From assembly GCA_043228905.1 (NCBI GenBank), contig JBHGNT010000001.1, forward strand, positions 30,380,001 through 30,444,000: DNA of 64,000 nucleotides, in the 5' to 3' direction. Shown here one piece after another: positions 32,301-44,639 of this stretch; position 1 is the stretch's first letter, and every line of letters starts with the position of its first letter. Made by a program: the position numbers and the translations under genes. The DNA comes from Azolla caroliniana. Lineage: Eukaryota > Polypodiophyta. The notes under the pieces are model-generated. The model saw only the letters and a list, made by a program, of their open reading frames with translations, ran no database searches and had not been told where the DNA came from.

Positions 32301-35300
32301 GTAGAAAGATGATTTTGGGATGATGATTTTTTCACATTTGTTAAAATATATATAGGTTGGAACACCATAGTTAGCGTCACCACCAACAGTAATACCTTAT
32401 ACTTGGATAGGTTCTGTTTTTTGAATATTTCAATTAAATAATTGGATAAAAGTTCAATCCCTAGTCACTCTATTGTTTGATATATATACATTGCATCCCT
32501 CGCCTATCCTTAATTTATTAGACACCATTGTGGAATGAATGTAGGGGTTGCATGCATGACCTTGTCTCCACCTGACAACCGTACCAATTGATCTACATTC
32601 ATCCATCTTCCTCCTTTTCCACTAAATTTAATCACAACTCTCCACGAGTAGAGGGGCTGATCAGATTCTAGAAATAGGATTAAGGGTTATGCCTAGAGAT
32701 GGGGGCTGATGTGAGTTTAGAAGGTAAGACATATAGGGAACACTTTAGTAATCATCATGAGATTATTGTTAAACTACATCAATTGGAGCACAGTTCTTCA
32801 CTAGTGATAGATTGTATAATTTAATATCATCCTCTTATTGAAGCTCAAGTCCATGAACTTGATTTTATTAAGTCATGCGTAAATGATCCAGCTAAACACT
32901 CATTGCATGCTCAACAATATATCAAAACCATCGCAATTTGCATGCCGTGGCCCCTTTATTTTTTGTAAAAACTTGCTTGCACATTTAATGAGGTCAATAA
33001 GTTGCAAAATCAAAGTCAAGCGATGTTTTGGGGGGGATTAGCACATATGCTACTTTGCCAAAACATATGCACAAGTATCATGCGAAGTACATCATTAGAA
33101 ATGAGTGGCACATGTAAAAGTGCAATCAATAGAAATTTGATGCGTTGTTGTATCATGAACATGAAATTGGGAACAATTGTTAGAAGAGCTAATGTTATGT
33201 GTTTATTATATTTACTTGGGAAGGGTAATTTCCTAAGGAAATTATTTGGCATTGTTGATCCCCATGTTGGTAATGTGTGATTCCTTGGGATATGTAGACA
33301 ACAATTGTATTTAAAATAGTTTAAATGAAATGATTTCATGAATAGTAAGAAAATAGGCAATAGGTGGACATGTGAGGAACTTTTGTTTTGATTCTATCAC
33401 ACCTGCACACCAATGGTTAAACATGATTGGTTTGCATTTCATGTCGGATATTTTCGTTATATTGTATGATCACTTTTCCTAGGAATAATGTGTAAACTCA
33501 TATAAATGAAAAATCAACCTTTTTTTTAATCAGACATGAGTTGGTTATTGCATTTCAAACTCGAGAATGTTGCTCGTTTGTTCTCTTAAATTGTTGCATT
33601 TTTGGGGTTATATCACTAAGCACTTAACAATCATTCTGATTCTGGTTGTTGCAAGAATTGATTACTTTTGTCATAGGTGAATTGCTTTATGTTACTTTCT
33701 ATTGATATGTTTTAGTTGTAGGTTCATGCATAGGTTTCCAAGTTCTTCTCGTACTACTACTACCAAAATACCTCATATTTAACGTTTATAGTCACTATCA
33801 CATTTTGGAAACGATAAAAACATAGCTACATTGTAATGATGCACCAAGGTATGGAATGCTTTGTCGTAGTGTGTGCATGTGTATCCATCAATCGGCAAAT
33901 GATTGTAGCAACTCACGAGCATTACATTGTCTCTCTTTATAAAAGAGAAGTATTTGTCGTAAACGCATTGTAACAATACAATGTGTGTTGGATCTACTTT
34001 TATATGATCCTTCCATCTATGTTGCAACAATTTTCATTGTGACATTCTCATGCTCATGCCTCATTATCTTAACCTTTTCTTCCAAATCTTAATCATAATA
34101 ATCAATACATGTAATTTTGTGGATGAGGTTCTATGTGATGCGATATACACATATTATTATGTTATGGTGTGGTGAGAGCATGTGTCATTGACTAGTAATA
34201 AATTATGTATGCACTTTAGCATATGTAGAACCAACATGCTTATGGATATACATTGAGCTAATGACATCCCTCAAGTTTCAACCACCACACACACAAGCAT
34301 AATATGTCCAAAATAAAGATGTACACGAGTATATATAGTAATAAATAATCGCATTCATGTGTGGACACCCGCACATACACAAATGCATGCATGCATTTGC
34401 ATTTGAAATGTGATAGTTCTAGTGACAATGATTGTTTTACTGAACCACAATAATGATGGATTGCTATGGAATAAGTGATGAACAAGAAAAGGATTCCTCC
34501 ATCAAGAAGTCAATAAAGGAGCTATCCATCACATATTGTTTGCTTTAGGTTAGTGCTCCAAAAGCTCAAAAGCTAGCACTAGTGTCTTTTACAATTTTAA
34601 AACCATAAAGTTAAACTTACTTGTTTTTTTGTACCAATGTATTCCATCTTATCAACAAAAAATATTGCTCAGATTTGATGTAAAACCATGTTTTCTTTTG
34701 CATTCGAGGGATGTATCTCTCTTGAATTAAATGACTCGACAAAATTAGGTCTTTTGTTGGAATTTGATCACATTCACAAGTAGGGGTCTTACAAAATACA
34801 TAAAATATTCACTTTTAAACAAGGTAATATAGATAACTGCTTTCCTTTTCATGTCAAATACAATGATGAATACACATGTGTATATATAGGACATGTCTAA
34901 ATTCTTGAGATGGGATGTCCTTATGAGATTATGAGGTCAACAAGGTATTAAAAGAACATCGGTGTGATATAATTGTTTTGCTACTACTTTCGGATCATAC
35001 AAAACCTTGGAGGTGTTTGTTGGCAAATTTATGTTGCGTTGAAATCTTAAACTCTAATAAAACACCTTAATAAATATCCCTAGATTCTCAATATCTAGCA
35101 AAAGACATTTCCATTGCAAAGCCATTTTCTTGTAAGTTTTTGAAAACTTAGAGGGCTATTTTGATAAGTATGTAGAAAGGTGGGGGTATTCATGTGTTTA
35201 TGCCCCAATAATAAATTGGCTATACAATTCTTTACGGTAGAGTTGAAGTCAACATACATAAGGGGATAAATACCTAATGTCGACACTCGAATAAGTTTTA

Positions 35301-37900
35301 CAAGGTTGTATATCAAGACTTAATATTGAGGTAGAGGCATAATGATTTATCATTGTATGTATCTAATCTAAAGTCCCAACAAGGGTTGGCGATGTTCAAT
35401 ACTCATGAAAGAGTAGGTATCAATTGCATCCCACTTTATAGGCTTAAAAGCCTTGATGCTTTGCAAGATAGATTTCTTCCCCCGCCCCCTCAAAACATCA
35501 AATGGGCAATGATCATGCATATAACATTTCTGAGTGATGTGATTTTGTCTTTAGATTTACCGGTTAAATTTATACCACTATTTCGAGCAATTATCAAAGA
35601 AAATGGTTTATATCACTATTCATCAATTTTATTGACTTTCGAAGTTTTCTTCGTCATGTGGCCACCTTTGCTTACGTAACCAATACAAATATTTTATATA
35701 CCCAAATTGATGAAATGGAATCTACACCTATAAGTTGTAACATACATCATGATACACAAACTATATGACGTAAAACTCATCAACATTTGGAAGAAGCTAG
35801 CAACTTTATACCATTGATTTTGAGTCCATTGTCTTAAATATTGAGATGATAGCATAACTGCAAGCATCCGACTCTTTAGGCTCACAAAGGTTTAAGAGAA
35901 CATACATAACATAAATCATTAGTCAATGCTCACGAGATGGTCATGTATCTATTATACCCCACTTTTATTATGTCTATATCCTAATTTTCTAAGGCAGGCA
36001 AAGATCTCGTTTTGCATTTTTGCATCAAGAAGGGGGAGAACCATGAGTATAAGATAAATGAGAATAATGCAAGAACACTTTGATTTTAAAAGGTAACTTT
36101 AGGTTCAACTCATTAAGTTTCTCTAATTGGGTTTTGCTATGTAGAATAAACCTCAATCAACCTTTTACACCCTAATAGCTTTTCACTTTCTTTGTCTAAG
36201 AATTGTTCTCAATAACATGACAAATGCACATTGTTTATGTAACCTAGGAGGCATGGAAGTATGGGGTGGATTACCACTAAAGGTTATAAAATGTGAGGTA
36301 TATAAAATTTGTATCACCTAATGCCTTGTGTTTTTTAGATTTAGGGGGACAATGATCATCAACTCTATGATGCAAAGCCTATGAATTTTTTCAAAAAGGG
36401 TAAAGAATTTATCTCGTTTTTTAGAACGCAAAAAAAATCATGAATTTAGGATCCAATAGTAGCTAGTAGCACGAGGTTAATAGCGAAAAACACCATCTTA
36501 AGATGTTCATTTTGATCGAAGGAAATCATTAGAGAAATAAATTGCATGCAATAAATGTTAAGCCAAGTGATGAGAATAGGGTCGCGAACAACTAACACCT
36601 TGTAAAGTCATATATTGTAGCTATTCGGAAAAAGAAAAAGACTACATTGAAACTTTAACCAACCATCAAGACACACTAGCTAAGAATGCCCCCCATGCCC
36701 CACCCCAAACCAACACGAGAAATGCAATTGGTAATGCCATGTCAATCAATAATGGGCACATATGCCCATACAATAAGCTCAATAAAGTGAAAACCATTGA
36801 CACCAAAATCATATTCATTTTGTCCACACGGGATGCCTTAGAAACAAATTATTCTCCACCCCAATTTTGGTGCAACCGATGGTTTTATTTTCACCATGCG
36901 AACCCTTAAATTTAAATTCTAACTTCAAGTGTATTTAAAGAAACCGCGAAGCCTCGGTGAGGATGTCTTAGTGGGCATTTGTAAACTTCTTAACAAGCTT
37001 CTACTTTGTGACTTGACAAATAAACGAGTATTATTCATTTATTTTTATGATGTTGCATTAAGACATCTAATACAAATAGAGAGTATGGTGCTCAACTCTC
37101 ATGATCCATACCCACCATTTGTCCATGCATACTTGCTCAATACCATTTAAAACCCATTAAAAACTATTTATATGCTCGAGATATTACCTATACATGCATA
37201 TGGGTTGTGAAAATATATATTCTTCTTGATGGAGATAGTTGGGAATATTCATTCAAGTTAAAATGCTACAGTTTTGTAAACACGTAGGTGAATAGTTTTT
37301 TTGCAATTTGAAAAGCGTAAGGTGCGAATAGCAAGGTAGGCATGTCTTCAATGGAGTACTTCACATGGTTGCTTCTAAACTCAATCACAAGTTTGCCCAA
37401 GTAAAGAACATTGTTTGTGCGACATAGACAAGACCATGCAAACTGACAGTGTTGGATGACAAATTTGTTTCATGGGGTGGACTGATGCTTTCAATTATCC
37501 TTTTTGAGCCATAGCATGAATTCAAACTATGGATAATAAAGGAAAACGAGAACAATCATAGTAACACGATCACCTAAGGCATAATGTACAAGCCTTGCTA
37601 TTACAATTTACATGTTGAAAGGAGTGATTATGAACACACATGTATAGTATAAATAAAACATAATATGTACAACACAGTTCTTCGTAGATATGTCGACTGA
37701 TGAGGAATATATACATGAATAACGGTCTCCGAGCGCATGGGCAAACCACGCCTTTTTTACGATAAGCCTCGGAGTGAAGAACCTCCATTGACATGGCTTT
37801 ATAAAATTCACTTGTCTACGAGTAGGCAACATATGTGTATTTCGACTGGCCAAGAACATGAATATGAAACCTGGTAAAGAAGGGAGCGTAAAAAATATAC
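32301..37900. other. Gene-poor intergenic region
   Basis: About 5.6 kb of AT-rich DNA. Open frames such as 33002-33280, 33779-34030 (minus), 35353-35679 and 36929-37150 are short and isolated, and carry no motif I recognise. A block near 32520-32600 (GTGGAATGAATGTAGGGGTT) resembles the right flank of the SINE candidate at 17.7 kb. Confidence 0.5.
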
Positions 37901-37907
37901 TTACATA

Positions 37908-37933
37908 CATGCATACATATGTATATACATACA

Positions 37934-38000
<67 letters not shown>

Positions 38001-38080
38001 GTACATACATACAATAACTATATACATACATGCATGCATACAATAACTTGTACAAACATACATACGATAAATAAGTATAT
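37908..38080. repeat. (AC)n microsatellite flanked by (CATA)n
   Basis: An almost pure AC run covers about 37929-37995, with TACATACA-type tetranucleotide repeats on both sides. Long open frames on both strands here are products of the repeat. Confidence 0.95.
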
Positions 38081-38142
38081 ATGTACATAAAACATGCTTG
38101 AACCTCCAATTTGTCATTACATGTAATGAATAGCAAAAGGCT

Positions 38143-38160
38143 GGGGGGGGGGGGGGGGGG
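38143..38160 (+). repeat. (G)18 homopolymer
   Basis: Eighteen consecutive G. A second run of 19 G lies at 63747-63765. Both may be length-unstable. Confidence 0.9.
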
Positions 38161-38267
38161 AAGAGATTGTGCGCTTCAGAATCTAAAAAGATGATGAAAG
38201 AAAGAATAAGATAACAAAAAAAGGAACCGCCCACCCGGCGGGCAGGCAGGGGTGGGGGGGTTTGCTT

Positions 38268-38560
38268 TGTTGTTATTATTATTATTATTATTATCCACAT
38301 TATGTTATTATTATTATTATTATTGGTGTCTTTTCAGTGGAGAGCGACAAAAAATGGAATCGAAGCGAAAGACATACGAATAACCAACCAACCATACTTC
38401 TCAATTTATGTTTAAAAAAGAAGAAGAAGAAGAAGAAGAAGCAGAGCACAAAATGTTATATTGTAACCGAATGAATTATGGTAAAATATGACATTCCAAT
38501 CGCGAGAGAGAGAGAGAGAAAGAAGAAGAAGAAGAAGAAGAAGAAGAAATAGAAGCAATA
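38268..38560. repeat. (TTA)n, (GAA)n and (GA)n microsatellites
   Basis: Two TTA runs (about 38271-38293 and 38304-38322), GAA runs (about 38418-38440 and 38522-38548) and a GA run (about 38505-38519) lie upstream of the TZF promoter block. Confidence 0.9.
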
Positions 38561-38643
38561 TGTAAAGAAATGAGGAAGTAAATGGTGTTGTAGTAGTAGA
38601 CTGTGTTGTTTTTGTTCCTTTTGAGGGAAGGGCAGCAAAATGA

Positions 38644-38816
38644 CCTCCGTCCGTCCGCGAGAATTGACGGCAGAGGCGGATGATGACCCCACGTGGAGGT
38701 AAACGATTGGCCGCCTCCTCCTCCTCCTCCTCCTCTTCCGTCCGCCCGTCCGCGAGTATTGACGGCAGAGGCTGACCATGCCACGTGGAGGTAAACGATT
38801 GGCCGCCTCCTCCATT
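38644..38816 (+). promoter_or_regulatory. Duplicated promoter block with two G-boxes
   Basis: Two roughly 90-bp copies each hold CCGTCCGCGAG, ATTGACGGCAGAGGC, the perfect G-box CCACGTGG (38689-38696 and 38781-38788) and AGGTAAACGATTGGCCGCCT, which includes an inverted CCAAT box. G-boxes bind bZIP/bHLH factors and often act in ABA or light responses. Two spaced copies resemble a functional ABRE pair. The block is about 0.2-0.3 kb before the probable TZF transcription start. Confidence 0.65.
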
Positions 38817-38999
38817 CTTTTTGCCTTGCCCTTTTTGGCACGATTCGTTTTATTATTATTATTATTGTTGTTGTTGTTGTTAATTGTGTTCTCTTGAGAG
38901 ATTTTTGGGATATTTTTTTAGTTATTTATTTATTTTGGTTATATATAATTGTAATATATTTTATATATTACTCGCAGTTTTCTGACGCTCGCTTGGAGT

Positions 39000-39740
39000 G
39001 GCGTTTAAACTGAGGAGAAGCCGCCATCGCCGCCATCGCTACCCGAAGGAAGAAGAAACAGAAGAAGAAGAAGAGAGAAGAGAGAAGAGAGAAGAGAGAA
39101 GAGAGAAGAAGAAGAAGAAGAAGAGAGAAGAGGAGAGAAGGAGACTGCAGAAGAGAGAAGAGGAAAGAAAGCGACGAACACCTGGTGTTCCCCGAAACTG
39201 AAGACGAAGATGAAGACGACTAAAGTTGCAGACAACTGAAGAAGAAGAGGGATGAAGTAGCAGAAGACCGGAGAAGAAGAAGAAGAAGAAGAAGAAGAAA
39301 AAGGATGAACTAGCAGTAAACTGAAGAAAGAGATTACTAAAATAGCAAGCAGGAGGAGGAAGAGGAAGAAGAAACTTAAGTAGCGGAAAACAGAAAGAAA
39401 AAGAAGCAGAAGAAGACACGGGACAAAACAAAGACAACAGAGAAAATAAAACAATTACAAACTACGGAAGAACTCAACAAGTAGAAGACGACGCCGAAGG
39501 AGAAAGATGCAGGATAATGGTCTGAAGTAGATGAATCTAAGAAAGAAGAGAACATCTGGAACGTCCTGATACAGAGACATGCTAGGTTTTTCAGAAGAAG
39601 AAGAAGAAGTGACAAGGTAGTTTTTTTCCAAAGAAAAAGAAGCTAAAACTCCTCCATAGCCACAATTTCTTGTTCTACTGGAAGTTGTACTGGTCACTTC
39701 ACTTCTTTGAACGGATTATTGCAGACTAAACCTTCTCCAG
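39000..39740 (+). other. Purine-rich 5' leader exon of the TZF gene
   Basis: Long (GAA)n/(AGAG)n tracts at about 39047-39130 and 39240-39300 are followed by a splice donor CTCCAG|GTTAGT (39741). The matching acceptor TTTCCCAG ends at 40198. The transcription start is not visible. TATATATTA near 38963-38971 could be the TATA box. Confidence 0.5.
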
Positions 39741-40225
39741 GTTAGTTATCTATCTCTCATGGTCGCATCTCTGCCATTCTCCTGTTACTGCATCATGTCT
39801 ATGACATCTGTGCTGTTTTTTCTTTTTTCGTTCTCAAGCACATTTCTCCACTTTCGATGGCATAATTCTGTCCGTCTCGTCTCTCTTACCTTTTCTTTTG
39901 CTGTTTCAATCCTCCAGGATTCCAACTCAAAAAAATTTTCATTCATACCTTCTCTGCTTTGCCAAAGTTTTTTGCCTCCCTTCCTGCCTCTTCCTTACAC
40001 ATTTCTTTTTTCATCTCAAAGAAGCTTTACCATGGATTAGCCCTGCAACTTTTTCCAGCATATATGAACTTTGCATCACTCAGTGGTAAACCACACCGCA
40101 ATATTCATTGTTTTCATTCTTTATTCTTCCGAATAGAAAAAAACTCACATGCGTATATTCTTTTTCAAGAAGTTTTCTTGCTTTTTGTTGTTTCCCAGCA
40201 AGCTGGCGATTATAAACCTGGAACC

Positions 40226-40294
40226 ATGGAAAGGAAATGGTGGGATGTGTGGAGGCCACGGAAATTCCGAAGGAAAAGTACCCTCTCTCACTGA
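40226..40294 (+). promoter_or_regulatory. Overlapping upstream ORF (22 codons) at the TZF start
   Basis: An ATG in strong context (ACCATGG, 40223-40229) opens a basic 22-residue frame that overlaps the main start at 40245 in another frame and stops at 40294. If the leader intron is removed, this AUG is met before the main one and could repress translation. Confidence 0.5.
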
Positions 40295-42494
40295 AAGTGA
40301 GTCTTCTTCAAAAAAGGGGTCAACTTCTGATGCTTCTCAGGACTCTTCTTTCCTCTTACTTGAGCTAGCCTCTAAAAACGACCTGGAGAAATTCCGAAAA
40401 TTTGTTGAGAAAGAAGGTCTTAATAGGATAAACAGTGTAGGAACTTGGTATATTGGAAGGAATGGTTCTAGGGAAATGTGTGTAGAACAAAGAACCCCAG
40501 CGATGATTGCAGCCTTGTATGGAAGTCTGGATGTTCTGAAGTATATTGTGAAGGAGGCTTATATGACATACTGTGGAGATATTAACCAAACATGTGGGAA
40601 TGATGGTACCACAGCTCTGCATTGTGCTGTTGCTGGAGGTTCTACCTTTGCTGTAGAAACCACAAAATTTCTAGTTGAGTCTGGTGCAGATGTGAATGTA
40701 ATTGATGCTATGGGGAGAACAGCTGCAGACATGATTAATGTTTCATATAGACCTGGGAATGTAAAGAGAAAAGCATTGGAGGAGATTTTGGCAAGAAAGC
40801 CAAGTGAAGGTTCTGATGTCTCTTCTGATGAGTGTGAGAGCATTTTTTTGCCATCTGGTGAAGCTTACATTGATGAAGCTGAGTCCTTCTTATCATCATC
40901 ATCAGCTGTTTGCTGTGCCTTTGGAGGATCCATGTCATGCTCTTCATCTTCAACATCTCCAAAGTCCCCTCTACTGTCTGGGTCAAAGTTGCTTGGGGAT
41001 GGAAACGAGAAGGCTAAAGGGTATCCTACTGATCCATCTCTTCCAGATATTAAGAACAGCATTTATACCACCGATGAATTCAGAATGTACACTTTCAAAG
41101 TTCGCCCTTGCTCAAGGGCATACTCACATGATTGGACAGAATGTCCTTTTGTTCATCCAGGTGAAAATGCACGTCGAAGGGATCCTAGAAGATACCATTA
41201 TAGCTGTGTTCCTTGTCCAGAGTTTCGAAAAGGTGCATGCAGAAGAGGTGATTCATGTGAATATGCACATGGGGTGTTTGAATGTTGGTTGCATCCTGCT
41301 CAATATCGAACACGCCTATGCAAAGATGGTATTGATTGCAACCGAAGAGTTTGCTTCTTTGCTCATACCCCAGAAGAGCTTCGTCCCCTCTATGTTTCCA
41401 CTGGCTCAGCCGTGCCTTCTCCGAGGTCTTCTGGATGTATGGATATGTCTTGTATGAGCCCGCCTCTTACACCAGCATGCAGTTTTCCATATTCTCCTTC
41501 GTATCATGTCCAAAATACAATACAAGGATGTCTTGGGACACCACCTATGTCTCCACAATCGGTATCTGCGAATTGCTCTTTGGCCGGGACTTTGTCATTA
41601 TCTCAACAAAGTATGCCCAGCCTACATCTTCCAGGGCCCAATCTTCAGGCAAGCAGGTTGAGAAGTGCGTTGCATGCCCGAGACACCCGATTGAATGATT
41701 TTGAATGTGAGCTTTTGGGGGACTTTCAACAATCCTTATCAGTTCAGTCCCTCTCAGCTCAAGCACGATTAAATGCTGCAGTAGCAGTTTCTACGAATGG
41801 AAACCCATCTCTACAGTCTGGAAAGTATAGGAGTTTAGGGCTTACACTGCCTCCTACCAATCTTGATGATTTGTTTGCATCGGAGAGTGTTTGTTCACCT
41901 AACTCTCTTAACCTTGAATTGATGTCACTTCCACAGCTCGAAGCCCAGATGCAATCTTCCCCAACCCAATATCAAAGCCATTTTCTATCTCGACAAACTT
42001 CCCTCCAAAGACAGCTTAGTGCCCAACAACAGGCTGGCCTGGAAGCTCAATTCCAATCCACTATTCTTCAATCACCAAAGCAACACCCGTCATTTAGTCT
42101 TGGTCCACTTTGTCACATGGATATGGAAAGGCGAGAAGCTCCTCTATCTGCAAGATCTGTATTTGCACAACATGATCGACAATCACAGGACCTTGAAGGT
42201 GATTTGCTATGGTCTGATTGGGGTTCTCCCACTGGAAAACCAGAATGGAGTGTTCATGGGAATGAGTTTCCTAAACTAAGAAGGCCACCTTCCAGTCTGA
42301 AAGGTTCTGATGATTCAGATTTAACATGGGCACATAGATCAGTGAAAGGAGAGCTGTTGGATGGATGTGGTGTTGCATCTTCTACTGCTGGTGTTAATGA
42401 TGGTGCTACTGGTGTAGAGAGAGTGAATGTTGATGTGTCCCTTATTGGGTCATGGATTGATAAATTTCACCTTGACGATCACATCGTGGCATGA
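40245..42494 (+). CDS. Ankyrin plus arginine-rich tandem CCCH zinc-finger protein (RR-TZF type)
   Basis: The start was chosen at [10 protein letters not shown] because this family begins MCG and because a splice acceptor at 40198 removes the earlier in-frame ATG (40149). The 749-residue product has two ankyrin repeats (about 83-153) and an acidic/Ser linker. The RR-TZF module has C-x5-H-x4-C-x3-H at 289-304, C-x7-C-x5-C-x3-H at 324-342 and C-x5-C-x4-C-x3-H at 359-374. A long Ser/Gln-rich tail ends [14 protein letters not shown]. Plant members (AtTZF7-11 type) bind RNA, shuttle between nucleus and cytoplasmic granules, and act in stress and hormone responses. The coding part is intronless, as in relatives. 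The duplicated G-boxes and the overlapping uORF upstream point to stress-linked transcription and translation control, which is inference. Confidence 0.93.
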   Translation: MCGGHGNSEGKVPSLTESESSSKKGSTSDASQDSSFLLLELASKNDLEKFRKFVEKEGLNRINSVGTWYIGRNGSREMCVEQRTPAMIAALYGSLDVLKYIVKEAYMTYCGDINQTCGNDGTTALHCAVAGGSTFAVETTKFLVESGADVNVIDAMGRTAADMINVSYRPGNVKRKALEEILARKPSEGSDVSSDECESIFLPSGEAYIDEAESFLSSSSAVCCAFGGSMSCSSSSTSPKSPLLSGSKLLGDGNEKAKGYPTDPSLPDIKNSIYTTDEFRMYTFKVRPCSRAYSHDWTECPFVHPGENARRRDPRRYHYSCVPCPEFRKGACRRGDSCEYAHGVFECWLHPAQYRTRLCKDGIDCNRRVCFFAHTPEELRPLYVSTGSAVPSPRSSGCMDMSCMSPPLTPACSFPYSPSYHVQNTIQGCLGTPPMSPQSVSANCSLAGTLSLSQQSMPSLHLPGPNLQASRLRSALHARDTRLNDFECELLGDFQQSLSVQSLSAQARLNAAVAVSTNGNPSLQSGKYRSLGLTLPPTNLDDLFASESVCSPNSLNLELMSLPQLEAQMQSSPTQYQSHFLSRQTSLQRQLSAQQQAGLEAQFQSTILQSPKQHPSFSLGPLCHMDMERREAPLSARSVFAQHDRQSQDLEGDLLWSDWGSPTGKPEWSVHGNEFPKLRRPPSSLKGSDDSDLTWAHRSVKGELLDGCGVASSTAGVNDGATGVERVNVDVSLIGSWIDKFHLDDHIVA

Positions 42495-44639
42495 GTTAAT
42501 GTAGGAATTATTCCTTGCCTCTACATTTTTACATTTGTTCTATTTCTTTGTTTGAAAGAGTTACACAGCGTGTAATAGCACGATAGCAGGGGGCCACACC
42601 CAACTCAGTTCATGATGTATACTTACCTAGGTTAGTTGCCGATCCATGTGGAGTGGACAGCAGACTTCAAAGAGGTCAGTGCAAAAACTCAAATGTTTTA
42701 TTGCCAAAATGGGTTTCCTTTACATCAACAGGTTCAAACGTGAGTTCCAACATCAAGGTTTTTGTTTTTGTTCATTCAAAAGGGAGTGAATTGTGTATCT
42801 TATCCAAATGGAAGGTTGTATTTCTCCAAATTTGCAAGTTCATGGAGAAATGAACTTTGGCTTTTTTCAGAAGTTCATTTTGGGTTCTAGATATTCTTCC
42901 TTTAGGATATGAGATAGGTATGGGAATTGGCATTGTTACAGTCTACAGAGATTACACTTGTGCATATCTTTGGTTATTTATAGAAGGCGAGGCACTATTT
43001 GCATGAGCTTTTTCCTGGATGCAATGGTTCGCTCTTCTTTGAAGCAGCCCATCATACTGTTCATTTTATTATTATGTTTATTATTTATGCCATTGATTTT
43101 GCTATACCCTCTGCTTCTAATTAAATGCTACATAAGTTTATGATTCGGATGCTGATACTGGTTCTCTGATGTCGTATTAAACATTACATAGTTGTTCCAT
43201 AAGCGTGAAAATAGATATTCGTTACAAACATGTTTTATGCTAGAGAATACAAGAAATGTGCTTTTGTTTTTGTTTCCATAAACAAGAAAATCTGCTTGAC
43301 TATTTAATAATTCCTTTAGCATCAGAGGTTTCATCTTTCCATCTGGAAGCTATGTCTCAACCATGGTGCATTAGAGAATTATAACCGGGTGATGTTATAT
43401 TTTATGCTTCTTGGTTGCAGTAAAGAACATTGCAATAATAGTGTAACCATTGGGAAATATGAATGCATTTTCTGGGAAAAGAGAGCCAGCGGTGCTGCAT
43501 TGGCAGGGGCTGCATGCTCACCAACTTCATGTCCATTGTTGGAATTTTGAAGCTAAATTTAAGGAGGTGCTGAGAATTATGCCTTGTGCTTCATGCTAGG
43601 CCCATTACAAAAGGGACGTGTTATCCTGTTTCTGGTATTCAAGGAGACATAGTATACATATTCTCCGTTTCTACTCCAATATCCGGCCAAAACTAGCTTG
43701 CATATGGAAGCAAAATTTGGCTCTTGCATGAAAAGAAAACTTGGGGAGACTAATACCCATTCAATTGTAATTATTAATTTTGTCAGTGGTTCCCAATGAT
43801 GTCTATCTATATTTCCAATGCTCTCAATATTAGATCAAGATTTTCATATATGGTGATTGCTTTCGATGATGGTGGACCTTGAAAACGTTCTATTATCTTA
43901 TGATTATAATTCTATACAGCACACCCTAACTTCATTGTACAATGCTAGCATGGAATTAACCTGATTATGGTTGTTTGGTGATCTATTTGTCTATTCAAGC
44001 ATATTTCTGCATTCTGCACCTCTTATACTGCAGCATCAAATTGTCACTTCACTTCAATTGATTTAATTCTTCAACAGATGTGCATTATTTTTGTGCACGA
44101 TAAGACAAGTTAGTATAGATCTTTCATTTTGTTGCTAATACAAGTTAATCAAAATTCAAAGCATTAAAATAGTAAATAAAATTCATTATTATATGTAGTG
44201 TGTTTCAGAGTTACATAATAACAAAAGTAAGGTGTTTGCAACTCGAGAGGCATTTTATTGAATGAGAGTTATATTTGGACCAAATCTTGTGAGACACCAG
44301 GTGAACTATTACTATATGATATGCATTAAACGATAATAAAAAAACATTACTACATAATAATCTTTTCACTTTTATGGTATCTAACAATTTGACCATTCTA
44401 TAATAGTTAAGAGTAGTCAATTGGATTATTAAATATACCAATTTGTGCACCAATATTTTATGGACTGAAACTATTTGATGTGACTTGACCTTCTAATACT
44501 CTACATTCTAAGCTTCTAATGCAAGACCCCTGCCCTTCAATCATTGAAGTAAAGAACACATAACAAGAGGTTCATCCTTTCTTGACATCCCACTAGCATA
44601 TACAAACTTAAAGTAAAGTTTGGTTACATCTGGAATTAA
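42495..44639. other. 3' region of the TZF gene and intergenic DNA between convergent genes
   Basis: The first few hundred bases are probably the TZF 3'UTR. No clear polyadenylation site could be fixed. The rest, up to the stop of the minus-strand F-box gene, shows no recognisable gene. Confidence 0.5.

Noticed and set aside
37608-38300. Long minus-strand open frames rich in Cys/Val
   Set aside because: They are translations of the (AC)n, poly-G and TTA microsatellites, with no domain and overlapping frames on both strands.
38998-39697. Open frames rich in Glu/Lys/Arg (plus) or Ser/Phe/Leu (minus)
   Set aside because: They are products of (GAA)n in the TZF leader exon. Several overlapping frames are open at once, as expected of a triplet repeat.
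40149-40244. Upstream in-frame ATG giving a 781-residue TZF protein
   Set aside because: The segment [18 protein letters not shown] lies in a pyrimidine-rich intron end with acceptor TTTCCCAG at 40198, and the family begins at MCG.
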